The notes beneath the pieces were generated by a model. That model worked only from the letters and a program-made list of their open reading frames with translations. It was not told the DNA's origin and did not search any database. This document shows positions 33,743 through 43,042 of a stretch of 64,000 nt of DNA, one piece after another (positions within the stretch are counted from its first letter, which is position 1; the number at the start of each line of letters is the position of its first letter). Made by a program: the position numbers and the translations under genes. This DNA comes from Proteiniclasticum sp. Lineage in GTDB: Bacteria > Bacillota > Clostridia > Clostridiales > Clostridiaceae. The DNA lies in assembly GCF_003514505.1 (NCBI RefSeq), contig NZ_DOPX01000012.1:1-64000 (forward strand), read 5' to 3'.

Positions 33743-35533
33743 TTATTCCTGTTCAGATATTTTTGAGATTTCAATGCCCAGTTCCTGGAGCTGAACCTCA
33801 TCCACTATGTTCGGTGCTTCGGACATCGGATCAAATGCATTCTGATTCTTAGGGAACGCAATCACATCCTTGATATTTTCGGTTCCTGCAAGGAACATCA
33901 CCAGTCTATCCATACCAAAGGCTAATCCACCGTGTGGTGGTGGACCATATTTGAATGCTTCCAGTAAGAATCCAAAACGAGCCCAAGCCTGTTCCTGGGA
34001 AAACCCTAATAAGGTGAACATTTTTTCTTGAAGCTTGCTGTCATGAATTCTGATGGAACCGCCACCCAGTTCTTCCCCATTGAGGACCATATCATAGGCT
34101 TTCGCACGTGCTTTTCCTGGATCTGTATCCAATAAATGCAGATCTTCTTCCATAGGACTTGTGAATGGATGGTGAAGCGCTACAAATCTTCCAGCCTCTT
34201 CGTCTCTTTCAAGAAGCGGGAACTCTGTGACCCAGGCAAACTTAAACTCTTCGGCCCCTTCAAGCAGACCATACTTCTTTGCAAGATCCAGCCTCAATGC
34301 CCCCAGGGATTGGAAAACCACTTCGTCCTTGTCTGCAACGATAAGGATAAGATCTCCTGTCTTGGCTTCCGTTCTCTCGATGATTGAAGTGATTTCTCCT
34401 TCTGAGAGGAATTTAGAAAGTGCTGTTTTAACCCCTTCTTCCTTCAACTGAATATAAGCCAGTCCTTTCGCTCTGTAAGTCTTTACAAACTCACCCAGTC
34501 TGTCAATGTCTTTTCTGCCCATGGAAGCTCCACCGCTTAGTGTGATGGCTCTCACGCTGCCATTGGCATCCAGTGCATTTCTGAAGACAACAAACTCTGT
34601 GTCCTTTACAAGATCAGACAGATCTTTCAGTTCCATTCCGAATCTGAGATCTGGCTTATCAGATCCAAACCGTTCCATGGCATCTTTGTATGTAAGCCTT
34701 TCGAACGGGAGCACCACTTCTTTATCCAGAACTTCTTTAAAGACTCTTTGCACCAGTCTTTCATTCAGTGCAATGACATCTTCAACTCCAACAAAACTCA
34801 TTTCGATGTCAATCTGAGTAAACTCAGGCTGTCTGTTGGCTCTCAAATCTTCGTCTCTAAAACACTTGGCAATCTGAAAGTACTTATCGAAACCAGCAAC
34901 CATGAGAAGCTGCTTGAAAATCTGAGGGCTCTGTGGCAATGCATAGAAGGTTCCTGGATAATTTCTAGAAGGAACCAGATAATCTCTTGCCCCTTCTGGT
35001 GTGCTCTTGTTGAGTATTGGTGTTTCCACTTCCAGGAAACCTTCCTGGTCCATGAAGTTACGGATAGAGATATACGCTTTACTTCTGATTTTGAAGATTT
35101 TCTGCATATCTGGTCTTCTCAAATCAAGATATCTGTACTTCAGACGGATGTGTTCCGAAGCATCGAGATTTTCTTTGATGTAGATGGGTGGGGTCTCAGA
35201 TTCAGAAAGTATCTTCAGTTCTTTGGCGATCAGTTCCACTTGGCCAGTGGGAATGCTGTCATTAACTGATTCTCTTCTCTCCACTACACCTCTAACCAGA
35301 ATACAATATTCTGTTCTCAGAAGATCCGCTTTTTCATAGGCTTCCTTGGCTGCTTCTTCACGGAATACCACCTGAAGGATTCCTTCGCGGTCACGTACAT
35401 CACAGAAAATAAGAGCTCCTAAATTTCTTCTTTTCGCTACCCAGCCTGTTACGATGATTTCCTGCCCGATCAGGCTCTCATTCACATGACCTGCCATATG
35501 GGTTCTTCTTAATTGACCTAACATTTCTCCCAT
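33743..35533 (-). CDS. aspS: Aspartyl-tRNA synthetase
   Basis: A 596-residue class II synthetase. An OB-fold anticodon-binding domain (VTGWVAKRRNLGALIFCDVRD) is followed by the catalytic domain with motif 2 FRDEDLRANRQPEFTQIDIE, the inserted GAD domain, and motif 3 GLAFGMDRLVMFLAG. PQSPQIFKQLLM is the aspartate-binding region. The start overlaps the hisS stop by one base. The bacterial-length form fits either discriminating or non-discriminating AspRS. Confidence 0.96.
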   Translation of the reverse strand: MGEMLGQLRRTHMAGHVNESLIGQEIIVTGWVAKRRNLGALIFCDVRDREGILQVVFREEAAKEAYEKADLLRTEYCILVRGVVERRESVNDSIPTGQVELIAKELKILSESETPPIYIKENLDASEHIRLKYRYLDLRRPDMQKIFKIRSKAYISIRNFMDQEGFLEVETPILNKSTPEGARDYLVPSRNYPGTFYALPQSPQIFKQLLMVAGFDKYFQIAKCFRDEDLRANRQPEFTQIDIEMSFVGVEDVIALNERLVQRVFKEVLDKEVVLPFERLTYKDAMERFGSDKPDLRFGMELKDLSDLVKDTEFVVFRNALDANGSVRAITLSGGASMGRKDIDRLGEFVKTYRAKGLAYIQLKEEGVKTALSKFLSEGEITSIIERTEAKTGDLILIVADKDEVVFQSLGALRLDLAKKYGLLEGAEEFKFAWVTEFPLLERDEEAGRFVALHHPFTSPMEEDLHLLDTDPGKARAKAYDMVLNGEELGGGSIRIHDSKLQEKMFTLLGFSQEQAWARFGFLLEAFKYGPPPHGGLAFGMDRLVMFLAGTENIKDVIAFPKNQNAFDPMSEAPNIVDEVQLQELGIEISKISEQE

Positions 35534-36789
35534 TATGATCCACTCCTCATGATAATCTCTTCAATTGCTTCAGGTGTCAGCGGCACTTCTACCTGTTCAC
35601 CATTTTCCATGTTTTTAAGTGATGCTTTATTGTTAGAAAGCTCTTCTTCACCAAGTATCATCGTGAAACGAGCTCCAATCTTATTGGCATATTTCATCTG
35701 CGCTTTCAGCTTTTTACCCATATGATCAATATCAGCCTTTAGTCCTCTGCTTCTGAGACTATGAGCCACTGAAGCTGCTTTCAGGCTTTCTTCTGGTCCC
35801 ATGGAGGCAATGAACACATCCAGTCTAAGAGGTTCTGGAATTACGATACCTTCATCCTCAAGTGTCATCAGGAGCCTCTCCAGCCCAAGCCCAAAGCCAA
35901 CAGCCGGCATAGAAGGTCCGCCAATCTCTTCAATGAGATAGTCATATCTTCCTCCGCCACATACTGTAATGTCTTTGTTCACTATCTCAAAAACAGTCTT
36001 GGAGTAATAATCCAGCCCCCGGACAATCCCCTTATCCACTTCATAGGCAATACCCATGGCTTCGAGATAGCTTTTCAGCTGTTCAAAGTGAGTGCTGCAT
36101 TCATCACATACGTGATCCAGAATGAGAGGAGCGTCTTTTACAAGAAGCTGACAGCTTTTTTCTTTACAGTCTAGAATTCTCATTGGATTTTTATGAAATC
36201 TATCCTGGCACACTGTGCATAAATCATCATAGTGAGGGGTCAGATAGTCCTTTAGCAGTGTGTTATAGTCTCTTCTGCACTCCGGATGACCAATGGAGTT
36301 GATCTTTAAGGTCAATCCCTTGATGCCCAGCTCTTCAAAGGCTCTCATGGCAATGGAAATAACCTCCGCATCTGCAGATGGTTCCTTGCTTCCGAAAAGT
36401 TCGACTCCAAACTGGTGGTGCTGACGGAGTCTGCCCTTTTGAACATTCTCATACCTGAACACAGGTGTGAAATAATACAGTTTTGTCGGTTGAGCATCCG
36501 CATACATAGAGGATTCAACAAAAGCACGAACCGCAGGAGCAGTCCCTTCCGCCTTCAGCGTAATGCTTCTGTCTCCTTTGTCCAAGAATGTATACATCTC
36601 TTTTTGCACTACATCTGTAGTTTCACCTACTCCTCTTGTAAAGAGCTCCGTGCTTTCAAACATCGGTGTACGGATTTCACGGAACCCGTAGGTATGTGCA
36701 ATCCCTTTCAGGTGCTCTTCGATATAATGCCATTTATATGCATCCATTGGAAGCATATCTTTTGTGCCCTTTGGCGCTTGCAGATCCAT
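35533..36789 (-). CDS. hisS: Histidyl-tRNA synthetase
   Basis: A 418-residue class II synthetase. Motif 1 is in REIRTPMFESTELFTRGVGE, motif 2 in PVFRYENVQKGRLRQHHQFG, the histidine-specific block is GIVRGLDYYSKTVFEI, and motif 3 is AVGFGLGLERLLMTL. Full length with the C-terminal anticodon-binding domain. It lies 6 nt after hemZ, so there is no room for a T-box leader here. Confidence 0.96.
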   Translation of the reverse strand: MDLQAPKGTKDMLPMDAYKWHYIEEHLKGIAHTYGFREIRTPMFESTELFTRGVGETTDVVQKEMYTFLDKGDRSITLKAEGTAPAVRAFVESSMYADAQPTKLYYFTPVFRYENVQKGRLRQHHQFGVELFGSKEPSADAEVISIAMRAFEELGIKGLTLKINSIGHPECRRDYNTLLKDYLTPHYDDLCTVCQDRFHKNPMRILDCKEKSCQLLVKDAPLILDHVCDECSTHFEQLKSYLEAMGIAYEVDKGIVRGLDYYSKTVFEIVNKDITVCGGGRYDYLIEEIGGPSMPAVGFGLGLERLLMTLEDEGIVIPEPLRLDVFIASMGPEESLKAASVAHSLRSRGLKADIDHMGKKLKAQMKYANKIGARFTMILGEEELSNNKASLKNMENGEQVEVPLTPEAIEEIIMRSGS

Positions 36790-36795
36790 AATTTT

Positions 36796-38226
36796 TCACT
36801 CCTTTTGGAGGAACTGAAGTTTTTTCTCCATCATTTCCTCAAATCTTTCTGTATAATCATTCAGGCCTTTGAAGTTCGCAAACCGTTCAATTTTCCCATC
36901 CTTCACCTTCTTGGTTACGCCGTCCGCGCCCATGGCAATGATGGTCTTCACCTCTTCAATCATGACCATATTATAATAATTTTCAAAGCCTTCCCTTGCA
37001 TAACCGACATTTTCATGATTTCCCACCATATTTTTCTGACGGTACATGTAGTAGGGCTTTAAACCCATTTTTCTTGCACATTGATCCGTTGCAGCATACA
37101 TTCGGTTCATTTCTTCCTGCTGAGGAAGCTGATACTTCTTTTCAAGAATGAAATCCTCGTAGAGAATCGAAGCCCTCTTGATTGCCAGTCCATGCACAGT
37201 AATACTTTCCGGTCTCAGCATTTCAATATCAGCCAGCGTGTTTTCCACATCCATGAAAGTTTCTCCCGGGAGACCAAGAATAAGATCCATATTTATATTG
37301 TCAAACCCCATATCTCTGGCCATCCCGAAAACTGAAAGCACTGTCTCACGATTGTGGTTTCTTCCAATGATTTTAAGAGTTTCATCTTTCATACTCTGAG
37401 GATTGATGGATATTCTTGTGGTATGGTGTTTTTTCATGCTCTGAAGCTTTTTCGCTGTGATACTGTCTACTCTTCCAGCTTCCACAGTAAACTCCCGGAT
37501 TGGATGCATGCTTAAGAACAGCTCATCGATAGACTCCATAACCTCTTCAAATTCTTCATCTGATACCGCAGTGGGTGTGCCACCCCCAAAGTATATGTGC
37601 TGAACCGTAATATTCTGTTCTTTAAGATATGCTGAGATCTGCTGCATTTCCTTCTTCAGCAGCTCAAGATACAGATCCTTATACCGGTTTCCATGATACA
37701 CATTGGAGGCAAATGAGCAGTAGACACATCTGGAGGGGCAGAAAGGCATACCGATATAAAGATCGAAGGAATCCTTCGTATCCACACTATGAAGAACTTC
37801 TGATTCCTTAAGAGCAACCTCATAGGCAAGAAGAATCTTATCCGCATCCGCCAAGTACTCTGCAGTCATTTCTTCCACAATTTGTTCTTTCGAATAGCCT
37901 TTTTCTATGAGCTCTCTCATTATTTTAGAAGGTCTTATGCCGATGAGAATCCCCCAAGGCAAGTGCTTTCCGGTTTTGCTGCTGAGCCTTTTGAAAAGAG
38001 CTCTTCTCATGATATTCAATGTTTCATCTGGGTAAGCTAAGGACTCTTCTTCCTTAAAGAACTTGATTCTGAGCACTTCTCCCGAGACAAACACTTCGAT
38101 ATCTCCCTCTTTTATATCATCCTCATCCAGATACTGAATCTGAGAGGCAGGATAAAACAGTGTAGTCATGTGATAAACATGATACCTGAGACTGTTGTTG
38201 CTTTTCACATGAATCATCATCGTCAC
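36796..38226 (-). CDS. hemZ: HemZ-type radical SAM protein (coproporphyrinogen dehydrogenase family)
   Basis: A 476-residue radical SAM enzyme. The [4Fe-4S] ligands are Cys163, Cys167 and Cys170 in CPSRCVYC. IYFGGGTPTAVSDEEFE and INMDLILGLPGETFMDVENT are the usual HemN/HemZ blocks. The N-terminal 150 residues are the HemZ-specific extension. In Clostridia this gene recurs next to hisS-aspS. No other haem genes are near, so oxygen-independent coproporphyrinogen oxidation remains inference. Confidence 0.88.
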   Translation of the reverse strand: MTMMIHVKSNNSLRYHVYHMTTLFYPASQIQYLDEDDIKEGDIEVFVSGEVLRIKFFKEEESLAYPDETLNIMRRALFKRLSSKTGKHLPWGILIGIRPSKIMRELIEKGYSKEQIVEEMTAEYLADADKILLAYEVALKESEVLHSVDTKDSFDLYIGMPFCPSRCVYCSFASNVYHGNRYKDLYLELLKKEMQQISAYLKEQNITVQHIYFGGGTPTAVSDEEFEEVMESIDELFLSMHPIREFTVEAGRVDSITAKKLQSMKKHHTTRISINPQSMKDETLKIIGRNHNRETVLSVFGMARDMGFDNINMDLILGLPGETFMDVENTLADIEMLRPESITVHGLAIKRASILYEDFILEKKYQLPQQEEMNRMYAATDQCARKMGLKPYYMYRQKNMVGNHENVGYAREGFENYYNMVMIEEVKTIIAMGADGVTKKVKDGKIERFANFKGLNDYTERFEEMMEKKLQFLQKE

Positions 38227-38826
38227 CTATCTGAGATATCCATTGAATGCTTTTTCCATGGCAAGGGTGGTTTCAGGTCCATGTCCAGGGAAGACTCTCG
38301 TTTCACCAGGAAGCTTCATCAGCTTTTCCTTAATGGAATAAAGGAGCTCCTCCATATTTCCTCCTGGCAGATCAGTTCTGCCAACGGAGTTCTGAAAAAG
38401 CACATCGCCAGAGAAGAGCAGTCCATCCACATAATAGCTTAAGCTTCCCCTGCTGTGGCCAGGAGTTTCAATAATCTCCACTTTTTTGCCCGAAAAGATG
38501 AACTCATCTCCTTCTTTCAAGAAGTAGTCCGCTCTTTTCATTTTTCCGAAAGCCATTTTTCTTTGCTCAATGAATTTCATATCTATTTCACTGATATAGA
38601 CCGGTACAGAGAACGCCTCTCTAACAGCATCTACAGCACCAACATGGTCCACATGGCCGTGAGTAAGAAGTATCGCCTTCAAATTTATTTTCAGGCTTTC
38701 CAGATATCTCACAAGAGACTCCCCCTCATCACCTGGATCGATGATCAGAGCATCCCTCGTGGTGTCATCTATAAGGATATAGGCATTTTCCTGGTAAACG
38801 CCTAAAACGGTTTTTTTTACTAACAT
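38227..38826 (-). CDS. MBL-fold metallo-hydrolase (glyoxalase II-like)
   Basis: A 199-residue metallo-beta-lactamase-fold hydrolase. The di-metal motif is LTHGHVDHVGAV, with further ligands in ETPGHSRGSLSYYVDG, FSGDVLF and the C-terminal FPGHGPETTL. This is the small YqgX/YcbL-type, often annotated as hydroxyacylglutathione hydrolase, though the true substrate is not known. The stop directly abuts the hemZ start. Confidence 0.9.
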   Translation of the reverse strand: MLVKKTVLGVYQENAYILIDDTTRDALIIDPGDEGESLVRYLESLKINLKAILLTHGHVDHVGAVDAVREAFSVPVYISEIDMKFIEQRKMAFGKMKRADYFLKEGDEFIFSGKKVEIIETPGHSRGSLSYYVDGLLFSGDVLFQNSVGRTDLPGGNMEELLYSIKEKLMKLPGETRVFPGHGPETTLAMEKAFNGYLR

Positions 38827-38838
38827 GTGATCTCCTTC

Positions 38839-39288
38839 CTAAAAGGTCTTTCTGCTGTCAAGAAGTATGGTTACTGGCCCGTCATTTTCAATAAGAACCT
38901 TCATTTCTGCGCCAAAGACTCCAGTTTCAACCGTATATCCGCTTTCTCTCAGGTGATGGATCATCTGATGATACATCTGCTCTGCGTCCTCACCTTTAGC
39001 TGCCTGAATAAAACTTGGTCTTCTTCCCTTCCTCGCATCCCCATACAGAGTGAACTGGGAGATCAGGAGTATTTGTCCGCCAACTTCCTGTAGAGATAGA
39101 TTCATCTTCCCTTCAGAATCCTCAAAGACCCGAAGGCCCTTGATTTTCTCAAGAATATATTTCATATCCTCTTCTGTATCATCATCTTTGATACCCACCA
39201 GAACATTGAACCCTTTTCCGATTTTTCCAACACGATGCTCTTCCACCAGAACTTCTGATGCAAGAACTCTTTGGATTACTGCACGCAT
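38839..39288 (-). CDS. dtd: D-aminoacyl-tRNA deacylase
   Basis: A 149-residue proofreading enzyme that frees tRNA from wrongly attached D-amino acids and glycine. The two hallmark motifs are SQFTLYGDARKGRRPSF and NDGPVTILLD (the Gly-cisPro pair in GPVT). Full length. It follows relA by 8 nt, the usual Firmicutes order. Confidence 0.96.
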   Translation of the reverse strand: MRAVIQRVLASEVLVEEHRVGKIGKGFNVLVGIKDDDTEEDMKYILEKIKGLRVFEDSEGKMNLSLQEVGGQILLISQFTLYGDARKGRRPSFIQAAKGEDAEQMYHQMIHHLRESGYTVETGVFGAEMKVLIENDGPVTILLDSRKTF

Positions 39289-39296
39289 TTCATCAC

Positions 39297-41501
39297 CTAC
39301 ACATTTCCTATTCTAAAAGCATCCACCACGCTTGAGAGTTTTCTTAGTCTCTTCAGGCATTCTTCCAAAAGATTGATGTCTCTAATTAATAGAGACAGAT
39401 GAATCATTACGGATGCATCTTTTCTGGTTTCCACATTCATAGCATTCAACGGAATCTTCAGCTCATTAATCAGAGCGATGATATCCGAAACCAGGTTTGG
39501 TCTATCCAAAGCATGGATCTGAACACGAGCGCTGTAAAGCTCCTGACTTTCTTTTTCCCATGATACTTCCACGATTCTATGGGTTTTGTCATTCTTGATG
39601 GCATCGATATTCGCACAGTCACTTCGGTGTATGCTGATGCCCCTGAAGTTTGTGATAAATCCAATGATCTGATCTCCCGGAACCGGATTACAGCACTTTG
39701 CAAAGCGAACCTGTACATTGCTCATACCGGCAACAACCACACCAAAATAGGACTTCTTCTTCGCTTTCTCTTTTTTCTTCTGAGCATCAATCATCTTTTC
39801 CGCTTCAAGAAGAGAGAGTCTGTTGTCTTCGTTGATTTTCGCCTTTTTTTCCTCTTCCAGAAAATCCTTGAGCGCTGTAACGATGGTGGATGGAAGCACC
39901 TGACTGGCTCCTACCACAACATAAAGGTCATCCATATTGTTGCCATGATATCTTCGAATCAGCTTATCCAGCATCTCTCCTTTCGCGATATCCGCAAAAT
40001 TGCGATCCTGTTTCTTCGCCTCTTTTTCAAGAAGTTCTTTTCCACGCTGAATGTTCTCTTCTCTTTTTTCTTTCTTGAACCACGCTTTGATTTTTGTTTT
40101 CGCCTGATTGGAAGTAGCAATATTCAACCAGTCAATATTGGGCCCTTTCGGTTTGGATGATGTTATGATTTCAACAATTTCACCCGTAGCCAGTTTGTAG
40201 TCCAATGTGACCATATTTCCATTGACTTTTGCTCCGATTGTACGGTTTCCGACATCCGTATGAATCCGGTATGCAAAGTCTATGGGTGTTGCTCTGAAAG
40301 GCAGATTGATTACTTCTCCTTTTGGTGTGAAAACAAATATCTCATCACCAAACAGATCAATCTTGAATGCTTCCATAAATTCTTCCGCATCAGAAGTCTC
40401 TTTTTGCCATTCCAGCATGTCGCGCACCCAGATCAGTTTCTGGTCCATGGTGTCTTTGGGTGCCTCTTTCGAGGAACCCGTCTCTTTATACTTCCAATGA
40501 GCTGCGATACCATATTCTGCGACCCTATGCATTTCATAGGTTCTGATCTGGATCTCAAAAGGCTTTCCTTGAGGCCCGATTACAGTCGTATGGAGACTCT
40601 GATACATGTTGGGCTTAGGCATGGCTATATAATCTTTAAAACGTCCCGGAATCGGTTTGTAAATCGTATGAACTATGCCCAGTGCCGCATAACAGTCTTT
40701 GATAGAGTCCACAAGAACGCGAATCGCCGTGAGATCAAAAATCTGGTCGATGTTCTTGTTCTGTGCCATCATCTTTTTATAAATGGAATAAAAATGTTTT
40801 GGTCTTCCGTCAATATCACATTCAATGCTGGCGCTCTTCAGTTTACCCACAATATCATCCATGATCATATTGATGTAAGCTTCACGCTCTTTTCGTTTTT
40901 CAGCGATCTGATTCACCAGGTCATAATACTCTGTAGGATACATATAGCGAAAAGCCAGATCTTCAAGTTCCCACTTGATTCTGAACATACCTAAACGATG
41001 GGCGAGGGGCGCATAAATGTCGAAGGTTTCTTTTGATTTCTCCCGCTGCTTGTCTGGCTGCATATATCGGAGTGTTCTCATATTGTGCAAGCGGTCTGCA
41101 AGCTTGATGAGAATGACTCTAATGTCCTTTGCCATGGCAAGGAGCATCTTTCTGACATTATCTGCCTGTTCCTCTTCCTTGGATTTATATTTGATTTTAC
41201 CGAGTTTCGTCACACCATCCACCAGCTCAGCAATCTCAACACTGAACAGTTCGGCAATCTCGTCAAAGGTGTACTTGGTATCCTCGATGACATCATGAAG
41301 AAGCCCGGCCACCACGGTGTTGGTATCCATTCCCATATCCACAAGAATGGAAGCTACCTCCACGGGATGAGTCACATAAGGCTCTCCAGAGATTCTTCTC
41401 TGGTCACCATGTGCTTCAGAAGCCAGATTATATGCTTTTATGACCAGTTCCTTATTGATATTGCCTGCTTTATCAATTTTCTTCATTAAATCGTAGAGCA
41501 T
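39297..41501 (-). CDS. relA: Bifunctional (p)ppGpp synthetase/hydrolase (Rel)
   Basis: A 734-residue stringent-response enzyme. The N-terminal HD hydrolase domain is intact (His45 in YVTHP, His69-Asp70 in LLHDVIEDT). The synthetase domain has GRFKDYIAMPKPNMYQSLHT, the RFKD form seen in bifunctional Rel proteins. A TGS domain (VFTPKGEVINLPFRATPIDF) and a C-terminal ACT domain follow. As the only long Rel in view, it probably both makes and degrades (p)ppGpp. Confidence 0.96.
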   Translation of the reverse strand: MLYDLMKKIDKAGNINKELVIKAYNLASEAHGDQRRISGEPYVTHPVEVASILVDMGMDTNTVVAGLLHDVIEDTKYTFDEIAELFSVEIAELVDGVTKLGKIKYKSKEEEQADNVRKMLLAMAKDIRVILIKLADRLHNMRTLRYMQPDKQREKSKETFDIYAPLAHRLGMFRIKWELEDLAFRYMYPTEYYDLVNQIAEKRKEREAYINMIMDDIVGKLKSASIECDIDGRPKHFYSIYKKMMAQNKNIDQIFDLTAIRVLVDSIKDCYAALGIVHTIYKPIPGRFKDYIAMPKPNMYQSLHTTVIGPQGKPFEIQIRTYEMHRVAEYGIAAHWKYKETGSSKEAPKDTMDQKLIWVRDMLEWQKETSDAEEFMEAFKIDLFGDEIFVFTPKGEVINLPFRATPIDFAYRIHTDVGNRTIGAKVNGNMVTLDYKLATGEIVEIITSSKPKGPNIDWLNIATSNQAKTKIKAWFKKEKREENIQRGKELLEKEAKKQDRNFADIAKGEMLDKLIRRYHGNNMDDLYVVVGASQVLPSTIVTALKDFLEEEKKAKINEDNRLSLLEAEKMIDAQKKKEKAKKKSYFGVVVAGMSNVQVRFAKCCNPVPGDQIIGFITNFRGISIHRSDCANIDAIKNDKTHRIVEVSWEKESQELYSARVQIHALDRPNLVSDIIALINELKIPLNAMNVETRKDASVMIHLSLLIRDINLLEECLKRLRKLSSVVDAFRIGNV

Positions 41502-41546
41502 ATTTCTTCCTCATTTCTACAGAATTGTTATACTTTGAAATATGGC

Positions 41547-41571
41547 ATAGGCTGGTACGAAACCAGCCTAT
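41547..41571 (-). terminator. Strong hairpin between apt and relA
   Basis: ATAGGCTGGT and ACCAGCCTAT form a 10-bp perfect stem with a 5-nt loop in the 94-nt gap. There is no T-run on the minus strand, so it may be a weak terminator, an mRNA-stabilising hairpin, or an attenuating element for relA. Confidence 0.5.
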
Positions 41572-41595
41572 TAGAGTATGTATTTACTTCACGGA

Positions 41596-42114
41596 TTAAA
41601 TGTCGTACTGTACCATGGATTCAACATGGTATCCTTCCAGTTTGTCTCTGCCTTTCAGTTCTGTAAGTTCTATCATGAAATCAATGGAGGCAACTTCACC
41701 GCCTGCCAGTTCAATAAGCTTTGCGCACGCAGAAATTGTTCCTCCTGTAGCAAGCAGATCGTCCACAAGTGCTACTCGGTCCCCTTTTTTGAAGGCATTT
41801 TTATGAATCTCCAATGTATCTGTACCATACTCCAGATCATACGTGATGGAGACCGTTTCTTGAGGCAGCTTACCTGGTTTTCTGATGGGAATGAATCCAA
41901 CACCCAGCGCATAGGCAAGGGGCACTCCAAAAATAAACCCTCTGGCCTCAGGACCTGCGATATAATCCACCTTCAGTTCCTTGAGTTTCTTTGCCATGGT
42001 ATCTATCAGTTCCTGAAAGGCTTTTCCGTCACCAATCAGTGGTGTGATATCTTTAAAACTGATCCCTTCCTTGGGAAAATTCGGGATGATTGCAATCTTT
42101 TCTTTAAAATCCAT
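41596..42114 (-). CDS. apt: Adenine phosphoribosyltransferase
   Basis: A 172-residue purine salvage enzyme that makes AMP from adenine and PRPP. The PRPP loop is VALVDDLLATGGTISA. AGPEARGFIFGVPLAYALG and the N-terminal IPNFPKEGISFKDITPLI are family marks. The gene order recJ-apt-relA is common in Clostridia; here a degenerate RecJ-like gene occupies the upstream place. Confidence 0.97.
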   Translation of the reverse strand: MDFKEKIAIIPNFPKEGISFKDITPLIGDGKAFQELIDTMAKKLKELKVDYIAGPEARGFIFGVPLAYALGVGFIPIRKPGKLPQETVSITYDLEYGTDTLEIHKNAFKKGDRVALVDDLLATGGTISACAKLIELAGGEVASIDFMIELTELKGRDKLEGYHVESMVQYDI

Positions 42115-42135
42115 AATAACCCTCCATAGGTTTTT

Positions 42136-42900
42136 TCAACTGTTGATTAAGTATTTGGCTATCTGCTCTGCACGATGAATATCTTCTGTAGTCAGCAGTT
42201 CAATGATGATTCTTGCATTGTCTACCATGGACCAGGGATTATCTTTCGGTGTCAGAAGATCCTTTATTACCGTATCTCCTCCATCTGCCATGTTTTTAAT
42301 AGAACGGATTCCATAATTCGTAGATACTCGAAGTCTGTTTAGTCCCATTTTCAAAAGTTCATCATCCTCATTATTGTCGTCAGAACCTAAATATACCAGA
42401 TCAGTATACCTGTATATATTTCTTGTGTCATAGTTCATGGAAAGATCCTTTGCAAAAGCAAACACATTTTTCATCAATGTGGCTTCAAAAATTTCGAAGC
42501 TGTACTCCACAATACCATCTCCATGGCCCAATGTGACAAAGTCTTTCCCAGAATCCTTGAGCGTTGTATGCACTTTTTCTGTGAACGATCGGTCCAGAGA
42601 AAGCATCACACCAGGATTGTAAAAATTGAGATGAGTTTTGACATCACTAATGAGACTCTCACGATTTCCTCCTTGCGGAATCAGGAAATAGTCAAAGTCT
42701 GCATTAAAGTACCGGAGCACCAGAATCAGCATTGCAATGCTGCAAATCCCCTCACGGTTTCCTTTGCCGTATATGATGATTTTTTCTCGGCTGTTCACAG
42801 CCTCCATGATTCTTAATATTGCCTTATGGGTATATTTCACAGAACTTACATTTTCGGGACCGCGAAATATTGCCCTAAGATACGTACTCACCATATGCAT
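42136..42900 (-). CDS. Truncated, catalytically degenerate RecJ-like DHH-domain protein
   Basis: A 254-residue protein in the genomic slot normally held by recJ. It aligns by eye to the RecJ DHH domain: IIIYGKGNREGICSIAML (41-58) corresponds to motif I, which in active enzymes reads GDYDVDG; SLDRS at 101-105 corresponds to the motif with a catalytic Asp; LGHGDG at 124-129 replaces the DHH triad; and TDLVYLGSDDN followed by LLKMGLNRLR matches the end of the RecJ core. Most metal-binding aspartates and histidines are replaced and the DHHA1 and OB domains are missing, yet the frame is intact. I infer a non-catalytic paralogue. Alternative: an unrelated DHH-like family. Confidence 0.65.
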   Translation of the reverse strand: MHMVSTYLRAIFRGPENVSSVKYTHKAILRIMEAVNSREKIIIYGKGNREGICSIAMLILVLRYFNADFDYFLIPQGGNRESLISDVKTHLNFYNPGVMLSLDRSFTEKVHTTLKDSGKDFVTLGHGDGIVEYSFEIFEATLMKNVFAFAKDLSMNYDTRNIYRYTDLVYLGSDDNNEDDELLKMGLNRLRVSTNYGIRSIKNMADGGDTVIKDLLTPKDNPWSMVDNARIIIELLTTEDIHRAEQIAKYLINS

Positions 42901-42977
42901 CCCTCACCTAATGAAACAACTATTATTATAATACAAAAACCAGCTCTTCACAATGAAGAACAGAAACCTTTGGGATT

Positions 42978-43010
42978 GAAGAAAGGTCACTTGGAGAAGT
43001 GACCTTTCTC
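42978..43010 (-). terminator. Intrinsic terminator after secDF
   Basis: GAAAGGTCACTT and AAGTGACCTTTC form a 12-bp perfect stem with a 4-nt loop, followed on the minus strand by TTC. It lies about 35 nt after the secDF stop. Confidence 0.8.
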
Positions 43011-43042
43011 ATATCTACCTAAAATTTTCTCGCTGTTGATCT

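Noticed and set aside
35533..38226. Possible T-box riboswitch for hisS-aspS
   Set aside because: hisS starts 6 nt after hemZ, and aspS overlaps hisS, so no leader exists. The genes are read from promoters far upstream.
36796..38226. Calling the radical SAM gene hemN with a firm role in haem synthesis
   Set aside because: It has the HemZ-type N-terminal extension and no haem genes nearby, so I keep the HemZ name but not a firm pathway claim.
40260..40994. Long plus-strand open frame (244 codons) opposite relA
   Set aside because: It lies wholly antisense to a well-conserved relA, its translation resembles no family and it has no SD. It is a shadow of relA codon use, as are the other antisense frames.
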